From Mucilaginibacter cryoferens (lineage in GTDB: Bacteria; Bacteroidota; Bacteroidia; Sphingobacteriales; Sphingobacteriaceae): a DNA stretch of 64,000 nucleotides. How positions within the stretch are numbered: position 1 is the first letter of the stretch; each line of letters begins with the position of its first letter. The position numbers and the translations under genes are program-made. Location of the stretch: NCBI RefSeq assembly GCF_014205845.1, contig NZ_JACHCR010000014.1, forward strand, positions 62,001 to 126,000, given 5' to 3'. Shown here in pieces: positions 52,500 through 61,257 of the stretch. The notes under the pieces were generated by a model, which was not told where the DNA came from, ran no database searches, and saw only the letters and a list, made by a program, of their open reading frames with translations.

Positions 52500-53450
52500 A
52501 TGAAACGTAACGACGATATACTTTGGAAAGCGGCATTGGAAGATCTCTTTGATGACTTTTTGCGTTTTTTTTATGCCGATGCGGATAAGTTGTTTGATTT
52601 TGAAAAGGGGTTTCAATACCTGGATAAAGAGCTGGATCAGCTATTTCCTCCCGACGCGGGTAATTATGCCCCCAGGTACGTTGATAAATTGATTAAAGTA
52701 TTTACAAAAGGCGGCGACGAAGAGTGGGTGCTTATTCATGTTGAAGTGCATGGATATACCGATCACGACTTTGCCAAACGGATGTTTCAATATTACTACC
52801 GGATATTGGATCAGTACGATAAGCCCATTACCGCATTTGCCATTTTTGCCGACACCGGCAAAAACTTCGGCCCGCAATTTTATGAAAGGGCGTTTTTAGG
52901 TACAAAAGTTTATTATAGCTATAACACCTTCAAAATTATAGACCAGGATGATGCCGAACTTGAAGCCAGCAATAATCCTTTTGCCATGGCGGTACTATCG
53001 GCTAAGCTTGCACTCTCCAGAAATTTAGTTAACGATCAACAGTTGTTTGATCTCGCTTATGATTTGGCTAAGCGCTTATTAAGCAAAAAGATGCCTAAAG
53101 ATAAAATACGCAAAGTGATGAGCTTTTTACGCTATTACCTTCGTTTTGAAAACCCCGAAATGTTTACTAAATTTGAGCAAGAGGTAGCTATTTTAACAGA
53201 AAGAAGTATCACCATGGGCATAGAGGAGTTTTTATTAGACAGGGCCGAAAAGCAAGGTATAGAAAAAGGCATCGAAAGAGGTATAGAAAAAGGCATAGAA
53301 AAAGGGCGTGAAGAAGGCCGCGAGGAGGAACTGATTAAAGTAGTAACAAACCTTATTGTTCAGTTAGGTTTAGCTAATGAACAAATTGCGGCTATTGCCG
53401 AGGTGCCTGTAAGTTTTGTTAAAACAATAAGAGACGGATTAAACAAATAG
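52500..53450 (+). CDS. Rpn-family recombination-promoting nuclease / PD-(D/E)xK transposase-like protein
   Basis: 316 residues. The N-terminal ~200 are the PD-(D/E)xK fold of the Rpn/YhgA family (ILWKAALEDLFDDFLRFFY; EEWVLIHVEVHGYTDHDFAKRMFQYYYR). The core Glu is in VLIHVEVHG, where many relatives have Gln for the last His. A ~30-residue run of GIEKGIE/GREEGRE repeats (about 245-275) follows, and then a C-terminal helical segment. E. coli Rpn proteins are DNA nucleases that raise RecA-independent recombination; in most genomes they are multi-copy. Nothing else mobile is adjacent, and no terminal inverted repeats were found. Confidence 0.85.
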   Translation: MKRNDDILWKAALEDLFDDFLRFFYADADKLFDFEKGFQYLDKELDQLFPPDAGNYAPRYVDKLIKVFTKGGDEEWVLIHVEVHGYTDHDFAKRMFQYYYRILDQYDKPITAFAIFADTGKNFGPQFYERAFLGTKVYYSYNTFKIIDQDDAELEASNNPFAMAVLSAKLALSRNLVNDQQLFDLAYDLAKRLLSKKMPKDKIRKVMSFLRYYLRFENPEMFTKFEQEVAILTERSITMGIEEFLLDRAEKQGIEKGIERGIEKGIEKGREEGREEELIKVVTNLIVQLGLANEQIAAIAEVPVSFVKTIRDGLNK

Positions 53451-53474
53451 TATAATACTGTAAACAGCAATAAC

Positions 53475-53506
53475 AAAAAAGCTTACCCGGATGGTAAGCT
53501 TTTTTT
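53475..53506. terminator. Bidirectional terminator between convergent genes
   Basis: AAAAAA-GCTTACC (53475-53487), loop CGGAT, GGTAAGC (53493-53499), then seven T. With the A run on one side and T run on the other it serves both the Rpn gene and the minus-strand TrhO gene. Confidence 0.85.
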
Positions 53507-53507
53507 G

Positions 53508-54470
53508 TTATTGGTCTGCCGGTTGCAGGTTATTCTTTTTAGCTGTATTTACCGGTTGAGGGATTTTTACATAATAGCCGGTGCCATCATAAACCCTTTT
53601 GCGCGGGTGGCTTTGGCAGGCATCGCTGCAGCAGCCTTCTAATTGGGTGCCGCATTCATCGCATTGGGTAAAATGCTCATTACACTCGGGATTGGCGCAG
53701 TTGATCATTTTGGGCGTGGTTTTACCGCAGTTGCGGCAGGTTGATATAACTACCGGATTCACGCTGTTTACATCAACAGAAAGGCGGTTGTCAAATACAT
53801 AGCATTTGCCTTCAAAATCCTCGCCGCCGGCTTCTTTGCCGTATTTTATAATACCGCCATGTAGCTGGTATACTTCGGGGAAGCCTTCGTGCAAGAGCAG
53901 CGCCGATGCTTTTTCGCATTTGATGCCGCCGGTACAATAAGTTAATATCTTTTTATCCTTGTATTTGGCCAGCTCATTGATCATGGCCGGAAAATCTCTA
54001 AAGTTTTCGATATCAAGTGTTATCGCGTTTTTAAATTTGCCTAAAGAGTGCTCGTAGTTCGAGCGTACATCCAGCACAACCACATCGTCGCGGTCCTTCA
54101 TCGCCATAAAATCTTTTGGCTCCAGGTGCTTACCGGTTTGTTGCTTTGGGTCTATCACGTTTGGATCGCGCAGGCCAGAGTATACAATCTCGGCCTTGTG
54201 GCGTACGTGCATTTTTACAAATGATGGCTCATCAACTTCATCAACCTTAAAATCAATACCCGCAAAACGCACATCGGCGTGCAAGGTATCCATATAGGTT
54301 TTACAAGCTTCGGAGGTACCAGATATGGTGCCGTTAAGTCCTTCTTCGGCCACAATAACGCGACCGGTTAAGCCTAAACTTTTACAAAATTTTAAATGAT
54401 CGGCAGCAAATTGCTCCGCATCGGCTATTGTTGAATAACAATAGTACAGTAGTGTATTATATATTGCCAT
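53508..54470 (-). CDS. trhO: tRNA uridine-34 hydroxylase (rhodanese-like)
   Basis: The ATG at 54470 gives 320 residues; another ATG two codons earlier (54476) is possible. Residues ~1-100 form the N-terminal acylphosphatase-like domain (YNTLLYYCYSTIADAEQF; VAEEGLNGTISG). A rhodanese domain follows with the active Cys in LTYCTGGIKCEKAS. The last ~80 residues hold a Cys-rich zinc-binding tail (CRNCGKTTPKMINCANPEC; CDECGTQLEGCCSDAC). The family (YceA/TrhO) makes 5-hydroxyuridine at tRNA position 34 using O2. The terminator at 53475-53506 follows its stop. Confidence 0.9.
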   Translation of the reverse strand: MAIYNTLLYYCYSTIADAEQFAADHLKFCKSLGLTGRVIVAEEGLNGTISGTSEACKTYMDTLHADVRFAGIDFKVDEVDEPSFVKMHVRHKAEIVYSGLRDPNVIDPKQQTGKHLEPKDFMAMKDRDDVVVLDVRSNYEHSLGKFKNAITLDIENFRDFPAMINELAKYKDKKILTYCTGGIKCEKASALLLHEGFPEVYQLHGGIIKYGKEAGGEDFEGKCYVFDNRLSVDVNSVNPVVISTCRNCGKTTPKMINCANPECNEHFTQCDECGTQLEGCCSDACQSHPRKRVYDGTGYYVKIPQPVNTAKKNNLQPADQ

Positions 54471-54540
54471 AAACATTGATACTGCTGCAAACAGTGTTAA
54501 ATGAGGTGCAAAGATAGGTTTTTTGGTGAATAGTTGAAAA

Positions 54541-54582
54541 GGTGAAAGGTGAAAGGTGAAAGGTGAAAGGTGAAAGGTGAAA
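54541..54582. repeat. Tandem heptamer (GGTGAAA) x6
   Basis: Six exact copies of GGTGAAA in a row, with a degenerate copy just before. The array runs straight into a perfect hairpin (54577-54609). Such short tandems can vary in copy number by slippage. Confidence 0.9.
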
Positions 54583-54609
54583 GGCTGGCGATATTCGCCA
54601 GCCTTTCAC
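54577..54609. terminator. Perfect 15-bp hairpin next to the heptamer array
   Basis: GTGAAAGGCTGGCGA (54577-54591), loop TAT, TCGCCAGCCTTTCAC (54595-54609). On the minus strand it follows the DUF5686 gene by about 50 bases and could end its transcript, though no long T run follows. Confidence 0.55.
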
Positions 54610-54660
54610 TGTAAAACTAAATGCGGCTACCTTTCGCCGTTACCCTTTCATTTCAAAAAA

Positions 54661-57141
54661 CTATCTTATCCCGTAAAAGATCCTGAATCCCTGTATGTAT
54701 TTTTGGTTGCCGGCGTAGGAGATACCATAATCAACCCTAAATATGAGGCGTTGTACACCTACGTAAAACTCACGGTAGTTTTTGTTGTTTTTGGTAGTAA
54801 GGTAGTTGGCCCCAATAACTTCTTCCAGTTTAGCTTTCCTTAATAATGGAATCTTATTAAATATAGACCCCGCAAAATTGTGCTGGTAGTGGGCCTCTAA
54901 AAACGCGCCGTTGGTACTATAGGTATAAAAAGGTAAAAAGTGAAAACTACCCACATAAGTAGGATCGAAGGTGGTACCCTGGTTACCTAAAAAGTGGTTA
55001 TAATCCATGTAATACAAGGTTTTGTTGTTGAAAAAGCCACCGGCGGTAAATTTAAAGGATGAAAACCCTGTAAGGCCTACCCTGATATTGTATTGAGAGA
55101 TATCAACCGATGCAAAATCATAATCAACGTCGGAGCCAAAAGCTCCTTTAATGCCCTTACGGTAATTTACGGTTAGCGTTGGATATTTTGACGGTAGGTT
55201 AAACTTACCCGTTGGCCGGGTAACATACTGCTGATCGAATGTAAATGATGCCGAAGAGGTAAAGGTTAATGCCTGGTTTTCCGGGAACAAAAACGAATGA
55301 TCATCGGCAGGTGCTCCCGGCGGGGCCAATGGGTTATTGGATGTATAATCCCTGTCTTTTACATTTTTGATGTGGGCAAAGGAGGTATTGTACAACTGGC
55401 TTCTATCGGCATAAGAAATGTTGCCACTAAGCATCACTCCGTTGGTTACCTCGCGCTGATAGCCAAATAAGCCATAGTGGGTACGGTAATATTTAACATA
55501 GTTGTTTTCGCTTAGCAAAGTACTCAGGGTATTAAAATATAACGAACGGGTGCCAACGTTATTTAAATCGAGCACATCGCTGCCAAAGCCCACAAAAAAT
55601 TTGGCATTATGGAAGGGATCGTTCTTGTATTCGGAATAAATATTAGCGCTAAGCTTTTTGTTGCCAAAACCATACCGCAAGGCCGGAGAGATATTGAAGG
55701 AATGAAAATCATCCAGCTTTTTGGTGTACCGCACTTTGGCGTTTATGCCAAAACCCTCTACAGTATTAAAGTAAAATGTTTGTATAAACGGATAGATGTA
55801 CAGCGAATCTGTTGCGGCCCGGTTACTGGCATTGTAACCAAATATGAGGTAGCCCGGGTAATTGATATGGTTTTTGGTATGCTGCAATGTATCCAGATAG
55901 GCATCTGTTTTTTTGTAGGCGGCTATGCTATCCTTTTTTTCATAATCGCGCGCCTCGCGTTTGGTTAGCGGCACAGGGCGTACTGATGACCAGTAATCTT
56001 CTTTTTTGGTATTTGCTGTGGTGTCAATTTTTAAAACTTCGCCGGTGAAGTAATGCTGCGGAAAGGTTGGGTTAATTTTATAATTGTTGTAAATGGCCTC
56101 ATAGTAGCCACCAAATTTAAAACCCAAAACAGCCCCTTTAAAGTTGTATTGTACGGCTGCCGGCATCCAAACGCTATCAGTTATTGCTACATATTGCTGG
56201 CTGATGTGCAGGGTATCAATAAGGTTAAGTGTATTTACGCCATTGGCCAGGTACAGATCGGCGCTGTATAAACGCCAGTCGCCCTCAACTATATAAATAT
56301 TACCCTGGAAATATTGCCCATGCGCCCTGCGCGGTATTACCTGTATTTTATCAATAACCCGACCATTTTCGTTTGATACGCCCAGTAATTTATACCTGTA
56401 AAACAGTAAAGCATCTGATGCCAGTGGCGATACATAACCACGGGTACTTAAGCCGTTGATAGAGAAAACGTTATTGTAAAAATTAACCTGCAGGTCTGAT
56501 GCTTTGTTGTAACTAAACGCGGTATTTATACCGGCCATTCTGTTGGCAATAGTTACCTCTTTTATCTTGTCGGGCTTCTGAAAGCTATAGTCAGACAGGG
56601 ATTCCTGCTGGTAAAGAATGCCCCTGCCCGCCGAATCAAGATCGAGCGTATGGATAACTTCTCTTGACAGTAAAGCCTTTGGTGCGCTCAGTAATTTTTG
56701 TACACCTTTTATATATACAGCGCAAGAGTAGGAGTTTGCTTCATCCAGGTAATATTTACGTTTTTTAATCACCTGCTTCATAATGGTATCGGCTGCATCG
56801 CGGTTCTTTTTGTAAATGGCGGCTACCCTTTCGGTAGCAAAAACTTCGTCATCCAACTGAACGTTAATGGCTTCGTCATGATCTGCAATGGTAACTTTTA
56901 CCACCTTTTCGGTATAGCCAACAAAACGGTAAGTTAAATTGTAAGTACCCGGCGACAGCTTAAACTGGTAAACACCATTTTCATTTGCAGTGGTACCGTA
57001 ACTGGAATTACGGATATAAACCGAGGTAAAAGGGACTGCATTGTTTTTTTGATCGGTTACTTTGCCCGATAAAAGATACTGCTGTGCCGATGCAGTAAAA
57101 GCACATAAAGCAGTAAAAATCAATAGTAAGTATCTTTTCAT
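54661..57141 (-). CDS. DUF5686 outer-membrane protein with carboxypeptidase-regulatory-like N-domain
   Basis: The ATG at 57141 gives 826 residues with a signal peptide (YLLLIFTALCAFTASAQ). Residues ~20-100 are a CarboxypepD_reg-like beta sandwich (YLLSGKVTDQKNNAVPFTSVYIRNSSYGTTANENG). Residues ~110 onward are the DUF5686 domain, ending in a beta-barrel-like part (GISYAGNQKYIQGFRIFYGIR). It is usually an outer-membrane protein in Bacteroidota, of unknown function, and not a SusC relative because it lacks a plug. The gene is alone, divergent from kbl. Confidence 0.88.
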   Translation of the reverse strand: MKRYLLLIFTALCAFTASAQQYLLSGKVTDQKNNAVPFTSVYIRNSSYGTTANENGVYQFKLSPGTYNLTYRFVGYTEKVVKVTIADHDEAINVQLDDEVFATERVAAIYKKNRDAADTIMKQVIKKRKYYLDEANSYSCAVYIKGVQKLLSAPKALLSREVIHTLDLDSAGRGILYQQESLSDYSFQKPDKIKEVTIANRMAGINTAFSYNKASDLQVNFYNNVFSINGLSTRGYVSPLASDALLFYRYKLLGVSNENGRVIDKIQVIPRRAHGQYFQGNIYIVEGDWRLYSADLYLANGVNTLNLIDTLHISQQYVAITDSVWMPAAVQYNFKGAVLGFKFGGYYEAIYNNYKINPTFPQHYFTGEVLKIDTTANTKKEDYWSSVRPVPLTKREARDYEKKDSIAAYKKTDAYLDTLQHTKNHINYPGYLIFGYNASNRAATDSLYIYPFIQTFYFNTVEGFGINAKVRYTKKLDDFHSFNISPALRYGFGNKKLSANIYSEYKNDPFHNAKFFVGFGSDVLDLNNVGTRSLYFNTLSTLLSENNYVKYYRTHYGLFGYQREVTNGVMLSGNISYADRSQLYNTSFAHIKNVKDRDYTSNNPLAPPGAPADDHSFLFPENQALTFTSSASFTFDQQYVTRPTGKFNLPSKYPTLTVNYRKGIKGAFGSDVDYDFASVDISQYNIRVGLTGFSSFKFTAGGFFNNKTLYYMDYNHFLGNQGTTFDPTYVGSFHFLPFYTYSTNGAFLEAHYQHNFAGSIFNKIPLLRKAKLEEVIGANYLTTKNNKNYREFYVGVQRLIFRVDYGISYAGNQKYIQGFRIFYGIR

Positions 57142-57261
57142 ATCCAAAATACACAATGCTTTTAACCATCAAAATGTTTTAACACGCTGTTGAATTAATA
57201 TTTAAGGCATCATAAAGTGTATCAAATGTTTAATTTTGCTGCCTTAAAACAGCACATAATT

Positions 57262-58452
57262 ATGTATAATACACTAAAGCCGGTTTTACAGCAAGAATTG
57301 GAAGCCATTGAAAATGCGGGATTATTTAAAAAGGAACGCATCATCACATCGCCGCAAGGGGCAGATATTACGGTACAGGGCGGTAAAGAAGTAATTAACT
57401 TTTGCGCCAATAACTACCTGGGCCTATCTGCCAATCCTAAAGTGATACAGGCAGCCAAAGATGCGATGGATACCCATGGCTATGGTTTATCATCTGTACG
57501 TTTTATTTGCGGTACACAGGATATACATAAACAACTGGAACAAAAGATAGCAGAGTTTTTAGGCACCGAAGATACCATTCTTTACGCCGCTGCCTTTGAT
57601 GCCAACGGTGGTGTTTTTGAGCCGCTGTTTAACGAGCAGGATGCCATTATATCTGATGAATTAAACCACGCCTCTATTATAGATGGTGTGCGCCTTTGTA
57701 AGGCGCAGCGCCAGCGTTATAAGCACGATGATATGGCCGATCTGGAAGCGAAGCTGATAGCAACCGAAAGTTGTCGCCACCGTATTATTGTAACAGATGG
57801 TGCGTTTAGTATGGATGGTACAATTGCTCAACTGGATAAAATTTGTGCTTTGGCCGAGCAATACAACGCTTTGGTAATGATTGACGAAAGCCATTGCAGT
57901 GGTTTTATGGGCAAAACCGGCCGTGGCACACACGAGCATCATAACGTAATGGGTAAAATTGATATTATTACCGGCACGTTGGGTAAAGCCTTAGGTGGTG
58001 CCTCAGGCGGTTTTACATCAGGCCGTAAAGAGATTATTGATATGTTGCGCCAGCGTTCGCGTCCATATTTGTTTTCAAACACGCTTGCTCCATCCATCAC
58101 TGGCGCATCTATTGCTGTTTTAGATATGCTGAGCGAAACCACCGAGCTGCGCGATAAACTGGAAACCAACACCCAATATTTCCGTGAGAAAATGACTGCG
58201 GCGGGTTTTGATATAAAACCAGGTGTACACCCAATAGTACCCGTAATGCTTTACGAAGCCAAGCTGGCCCAGGAGTTTGCCGCCAAAATGCTGGAAGAAG
58301 GTATTTATGTAATTGGCTTTTACTACCCCGTTGTTCCGCAAGGCAAGGCACGTATTCGCGTTCAGATCTCGGCCGCGCATGACATGCATCACTTAGATAA
58401 GGCTATCGCCGCGTTTACCAAGGTGGGTAAAGAACTGGGAGTGATTAAATAA
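57262..58452 (+). CDS. kbl: Glycine C-acetyltransferase (2-amino-3-ketobutyrate CoA ligase)
   Basis: The ATG at 57262 gives 396 residues, matching the ~398-residue E. coli Kbl; an in-frame ATG at 57217 adds an unlikely 15 residues. Alpha-oxoamine synthase motifs: [16 protein letters not shown] near 50, [27 protein letters not shown], and the PLP Lys in [15 protein letters not shown]. It converts 2-amino-3-oxobutanoate and CoA to glycine and acetyl-CoA, the second step of threonine breakdown. The partner threonine dehydrogenase is not in the window. A short palindrome (58472-58494) separates it from pheS. Confidence 0.93.
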   Translation: MYNTLKPVLQQELEAIENAGLFKKERIITSPQGADITVQGGKEVINFCANNYLGLSANPKVIQAAKDAMDTHGYGLSSVRFICGTQDIHKQLEQKIAEFLGTEDTILYAAAFDANGGVFEPLFNEQDAIISDELNHASIIDGVRLCKAQRQRYKHDDMADLEAKLIATESCRHRIIVTDGAFSMDGTIAQLDKICALAEQYNALVMIDESHCSGFMGKTGRGTHEHHNVMGKIDIITGTLGKALGGASGGFTSGRKEIIDMLRQRSRPYLFSNTLAPSITGASIAVLDMLSETTELRDKLETNTQYFREKMTAAGFDIKPGVHPIVPVMLYEAKLAQEFAAKMLEEGIYVIGFYYPVVPQGKARIRVQISAAHDMHHLDKAIAAFTKVGKELGVIK

Positions 58453-58471
58453 TTTTATATTTGTATCTTTT

Positions 58472-58494
58472 GCAAGCGGGTTAAAACCGCTTGC
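58472..58494. repeat. Short palindrome between kbl and pheS
   Basis: GCAAGCGG-GTTAAAA-CCGCTTGC, perfect over 8 bases. Its GGGTTAAAACC core resembles the AACGGGTT(A)AAACCCGTT units at 37491-37508, so it may be a solo member of that repeat family. Confidence 0.5.
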
Positions 58495-58524
58495 TCTATT
58501 ATAATACATAGTCAATAGTAAATA

Positions 58525-59559
58525 ATGCAAGCTCAGATAGATCAATATACTACCGAGATCAATGCCTTTTTGCCGGCCAATGCCGATGAACTGGAAACGT
58601 TCCGGATAAAATTTTTAGGTACCAAGGGAATTATCAAAGACCTGTTTGAGCAATTTAAAAATGTTGGTCCCGAAGAGAAGCGCACCTTTGGTAAAGTACT
58701 TAATCAATTTAAACAACTTGCCGAAGCAAAATATAATGAGTTAAAAGAAAGTTTGGATGCAGGCCCGCAAGCCAAAGCTTTGGATATAGATCTTACCTTG
58801 CCTGGCGATGGCTTTACGGTTGGCTCGCGCCATCCGCTATCATTAGTACGTAACGAGATCATTGATATATTTAAACGCCTGGGCTTTGTGGTTGCCGAAG
58901 GACCGGAGATTGAAGACGACTGGCATAACTTTTCGGCACTTAACTTCCCCGAAGAACATCCGGCCCGAGATATGCAGGATACCTTTTTTATTAAAAAGAA
59001 CCATGGCAAGGATGATATTGCTTTGCGCACCCATACATCATCGGTACAGGTACGGATGATGGAGCATGGTAAACCACCGTTCAGGGCTATTATGCCGGGC
59101 CGGGTTTACCGTAACGAGGCTATTTCGGCCCGTGCGCATTGCTTTTTTCACCAGGTAGAAGGTTTGTATGTTGATGAGAACGTATCATTTGCCGATCTGA
59201 AACAAACGCTTTATCACTTTGTACAGGAGCTTTATGGCGAAGGTACAAAGGTAAGGTTCCGCCCATCGTATTTTCCGTTCACCGAGCCATCTGCCGAAAT
59301 GGATATCTCCTGTACCATTTGTAAAGGTGCCGGTTGTAACATGTGCAAATACAGCGGCTGGGTAGAGATATTGGGTTGCGGTATGGTTGATCCAAACGTA
59401 CTGGAAAATTGCGGTATAGATAGCAAGAAATTTACCGGTTTTGCGTTTGGAATGGGTATGGAACGTATAGCCAACCTAAAATATGTTATCCGCGATCTTC
59501 GTTTGTTCTCCGAAAACGATGTGCGCTTTTTAAAGCAGTTTACAACAGAAATGTTATGA
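58525..59559 (+). CDS. pheS: Phenylalanyl-tRNA synthetase alpha subunit
   Basis: 344 residues with the N-terminal coiled-coil (residues 1-~85, with FLGTKGIIKDLFEQFKNV) and the class II catalytic core. Motif 2 is at FRAIMPGRVYRNEAISARAH near 190, the phenylalanine-pocket region at HCFFHQVEGLYVDENVSF, and motif 3 at GFAFGMGMERIANLKY near 315. It pairs with PheT (not in the window) to charge tRNA-Phe. Its stop overlaps the ATG of the next gene by ATGA. Confidence 0.95.
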   Translation: MQAQIDQYTTEINAFLPANADELETFRIKFLGTKGIIKDLFEQFKNVGPEEKRTFGKVLNQFKQLAEAKYNELKESLDAGPQAKALDIDLTLPGDGFTVGSRHPLSLVRNEIIDIFKRLGFVVAEGPEIEDDWHNFSALNFPEEHPARDMQDTFFIKKNHGKDDIALRTHTSSVQVRMMEHGKPPFRAIMPGRVYRNEAISARAHCFFHQVEGLYVDENVSFADLKQTLYHFVQELYGEGTKVRFRPSYFPFTEPSAEMDISCTICKGAGCNMCKYSGWVEILGCGMVDPNVLENCGIDSKKFTGFAFGMGMERIANLKYVIRDLRLFSENDVRFLKQFTTEML

Positions 59560-59969
59560 GAAAGGTTATAGTTTTACTTGTAGTTTGTGTTAGTTTACTT
59601 TCCTGCGGTAAAGCAACAAGCCCAGTGCCAAGTGTACCCGTAAATTATACCGGCGAAATATTTTCGCCGCCATTAAATAAATTGAGCAACGGTGGCCCGC
59701 CAATTTTTATTAGCGGCTACGGTGTTGCCGGCCTGGTAATATATAAAACCTACCAGGGAAATTTTGTGGCCTATGACAGGTGCAGCAGCTATCAGCCCGA
59801 AAAAAAATGTGCTGTTACCCTGGATGATTCCGGTGTGGTACTTATTGACCCATGCAGCGGTTCTAAGTTTTCTTTGGAGGATGGCACCCCGGTTAAGGCA
59901 CCGGCAACAAAGGCACTTCGGAGCTACCAGGTGATAACAAGCCAATACACACTTCAAGTAGTTAATTAG
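59556..59969 (+). CDS. Lipoprotein with Rieske-like fold but no metal-binding His residues
   Basis: 137 residues with a lipoprotein signal (VLLVVCVSLLSC17). The rest follows the Rieske pattern of two ligand loops and a closing strand. However, the first loop reads DRCSSYQ and the second DPCSGSKFSLEDG, so both His ligands of the CxH...CxxH set are Ser (78 and 103), while Cys76, Cys85 and Cys100 remain. A [2Fe-2S] cluster is not expected. Closing ATKALRSYQVI also fits the fold. The ATG overlaps the pheS stop, and TetR follows 3 bases after, so the three genes form one transcript. Function is unknown. Confidence 0.75.
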   Translation: MRKVIVLLVVCVSLLSCGKATSPVPSVPVNYTGEIFSPPLNKLSNGGPPIFISGYGVAGLVIYKTYQGNFVAYDRCSSYQPEKKCAVTLDDSGVVLIDPCSGSKFSLEDGTPVKAPATKALRSYQVITSQYTLQVVN

Positions 59970-59972
59970 TAA

Positions 59973-60554
59973 ATGGAAGCCGATAAAATTAAAGATAGTA
60001 TAAAGCGGGCGGCGCAAGATTTATTCCGCAAATTCGGATACCATAAAACCAGCGTTAACGAGATTGCTAAAAAGGCTAAAATAGCCAAGGCCACTATCTA
60101 CAAATATTTTGATAGCAAGGAGGCCGTACTGCATATTTTGCTGATGGATTATATTAAGGCCAGTGTTGATGACCTGGTGCAAAGTAATACGCCTGATATT
60201 GATGAAGAGGCTTATCTCAATAATCTCATCATGAAAACCTGCCGCCTTTCATACACCGTTTGTAATGAGTTTATAGGTTGGGATTTTATTCGCGAATCTA
60301 CCAACTCTCAGGATTTTTTGAAAAACCTATCCAATGAGTTGGAAGAAATGCTGATGGCTTCGTTTATCCAGCTACCTGGCATCCGCAAGCACGAAACTTA
60401 CCACCAGCGACTGCGCTTTTTGATCAAATGCAGTAAAAGTATTGTGTTCAGCTTCGCGTTTACATCGGTAAGCGATTCGGATGTACGCAAAAATTTTGTT
60501 TCTTTTCAAAAAGAGATCCTGCCATATTTGGTTAAGGCGGCTATCGCGGTTTAG
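59973..60554 (+). CDS. TetR/AcrR-family transcriptional regulator
   Basis: 193 residues. The N-terminal ~50 hold a classic TetR HTH (AAQDLFRKFGYHKTSVNEIAKKAKIAKATIYKYFDSKEAVL). The remaining helical domain (about 60-193) would bind an effector; several Cys lie in NLIMKTCRLSYTVCNEF. It is 3 bases after the Rieske-like lipoprotein gene and therefore in the pheS transcript. The target is unknown; it is convergent with the gene at 60557. Confidence 0.9.
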   Translation: MEADKIKDSIKRAAQDLFRKFGYHKTSVNEIAKKAKIAKATIYKYFDSKEAVLHILLMDYIKASVDDLVQSNTPDIDEEAYLNNLIMKTCRLSYTVCNEFIGWDFIRESTNSQDFLKNLSNELEEMLMASFIQLPGIRKHETYHQRLRFLIKCSKSIVFSFAFTSVSDSDVRKNFVSFQKEILPYLVKAAIAV

Positions 60555-60556
60555 TT

Positions 60557-60943
60557 TTATCCTATTTTAATACTTATTGGGCCGCTTTCTTCCACATCCC
60601 AAATGGTTGATGCTGTAATATTGATTGAATTTAGGTTCAAAAAGGTATCTGCCTGCTCCAAATAGTCGCCTTCAATATCGCCAAGGCGCGGAAGGGCTAT
60701 TACGCGGTTATCAATATTAATTCTCCTTATCCTATCGGTAAGTAACGCTAATGTATGGGCAGAATAGGCGGTAACTATGTCTTTAGCTATCTCTCCGTTT
60801 TTATCAAACAGCAGGTAGTCGGTAATCAGTATCGAAAAAAACTGGTCGTCGCGCCTGTCGTAATAAAATATTTCCGAAAATTTTGTGGGCGATTGCTGTA
60901 GGCCGGCTATTAACCAATTGTTTATTTGCTCTTGCGTGGTCAT
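60557..60943 (-). CDS. Conserved-looking protein of unknown function
   Basis: The ATG at 60943 gives 128 residues opening MTTQEQINNWLIAGLQQSPT; a longer in-frame start (61105) runs through the inverted repeat at 61007-61047 and is unlikely. No signal or membrane segment. It shows an alpha/beta pattern, with FSEIFYYDRRDDQFFSILITDYLLFD and ALPRLGDIEGDYLEQADTFL. I do not recognise the family with confidence. It is divergent from a 35-codon gene across a striking inverted repeat. Confidence 0.6.
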   Translation of the reverse strand: MTTQEQINNWLIAGLQQSPTKFSEIFYYDRRDDQFFSILITDYLLFDKNGEIAKDIVTAYSAHTLALLTDRIRRINIDNRVIALPRLGDIEGDYLEQADTFLNLNSINITASTIWDVEESGPISIKIG

Positions 60944-61006
60944 TGTTAAAGATAGCAACTTTATGGGTAAACACCCTCCCGGGAAGTTTGGTAATAAATA
61001 ATTAAC

Positions 61007-61047
61007 AATTATATACCATATACCGTTTGGGTATATGGTATATAATT
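61007..61047. promoter_or_regulatory. 18-bp perfect inverted repeat enclosing a -33 element
   Basis: AATTATATACCATATACC (61007-61024), spacer GTTTG (61025-61029), and the exact complement GGTATATGGTATATAATT (61030-61047). The spacer contains the TTTG of the promoter at 61026-61058. Each arm contains TATACC twice, giving a nested site that could bind a multimeric repressor. Confidence 0.7.
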
Positions 61048-61058
61048 TATTATGTTTG
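61026..61058 (+). promoter_or_regulatory. Strong Bacteroidota-type promoter (TTTG-N21-TATGTTTG)
   Basis: -33 TTTG (61026-61029) and -7 TATGTTTG (61051-61058) separated by 21 bases, an excellent fit to the consensus. Transcription would start near 61062-61065, before the ATG at 61078. Confidence 0.65.
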
Positions 61059-61077
61059 CATAGTAAATTTAAATACA

Positions 61078-61185
61078 ATGAGCCGTGAACTAACAGATTT
61101 TTCAAAACAGGTAGACGAGCAGTTTGAGATTGAGTTTAACCCATTAACAGATATTGTAAGCTATTTGCTGAGTTTTTTTGTTTAA
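61078..61185 (+). CDS. Small 35-codon gene with hydrophobic C-terminus
   Basis: A 35-residue reading frame opening MSRELTDFSKQVDEQFEIEF and ending in a hydrophobic IVSYLLSFFV. It is the first ATG after a near-consensus promoter (61026-61058), which supports it being translated. The amphipathic acidic front and hydrophobic end suggest a membrane-associated micropeptide, but no family is known to me. Confidence is limited by its size. RlmD begins 72 bases later with its own -7 element. Confidence 0.5.
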   Translation: MSRELTDFSKQVDEQFEIEFNPLTDIVSYLLSFFV

Positions 61186-61242
61186 CGCGGGTATTTTAAA
61201 TCTTGATCATTGACTCTAATATCTTGATTATCCTTTTTTAGC

Positions 61243-61250
61243 TACCTTTG
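61243..61250 (+). promoter_or_regulatory. TAnnTTTG -7 element for rlmD
   Basis: TACCTTTG 7 bases before the rlmD ATG; the transcript would have almost no leader. A TTG 16 bases upstream is a little close for -33. Confidence 0.45.
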
Positions 61251-61257
61251 CAGCCTG

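Noticed and set aside
52500..53450. Rpn-family gene considered as an insertion sequence
   Set aside because: No terminal inverted repeats or target duplications found; treated as a free-standing nuclease gene.
54541..54582. Tandem repeats considered as a CRISPR array
   Set aside because: Seven-base units without spacers; no cas gene in the window.
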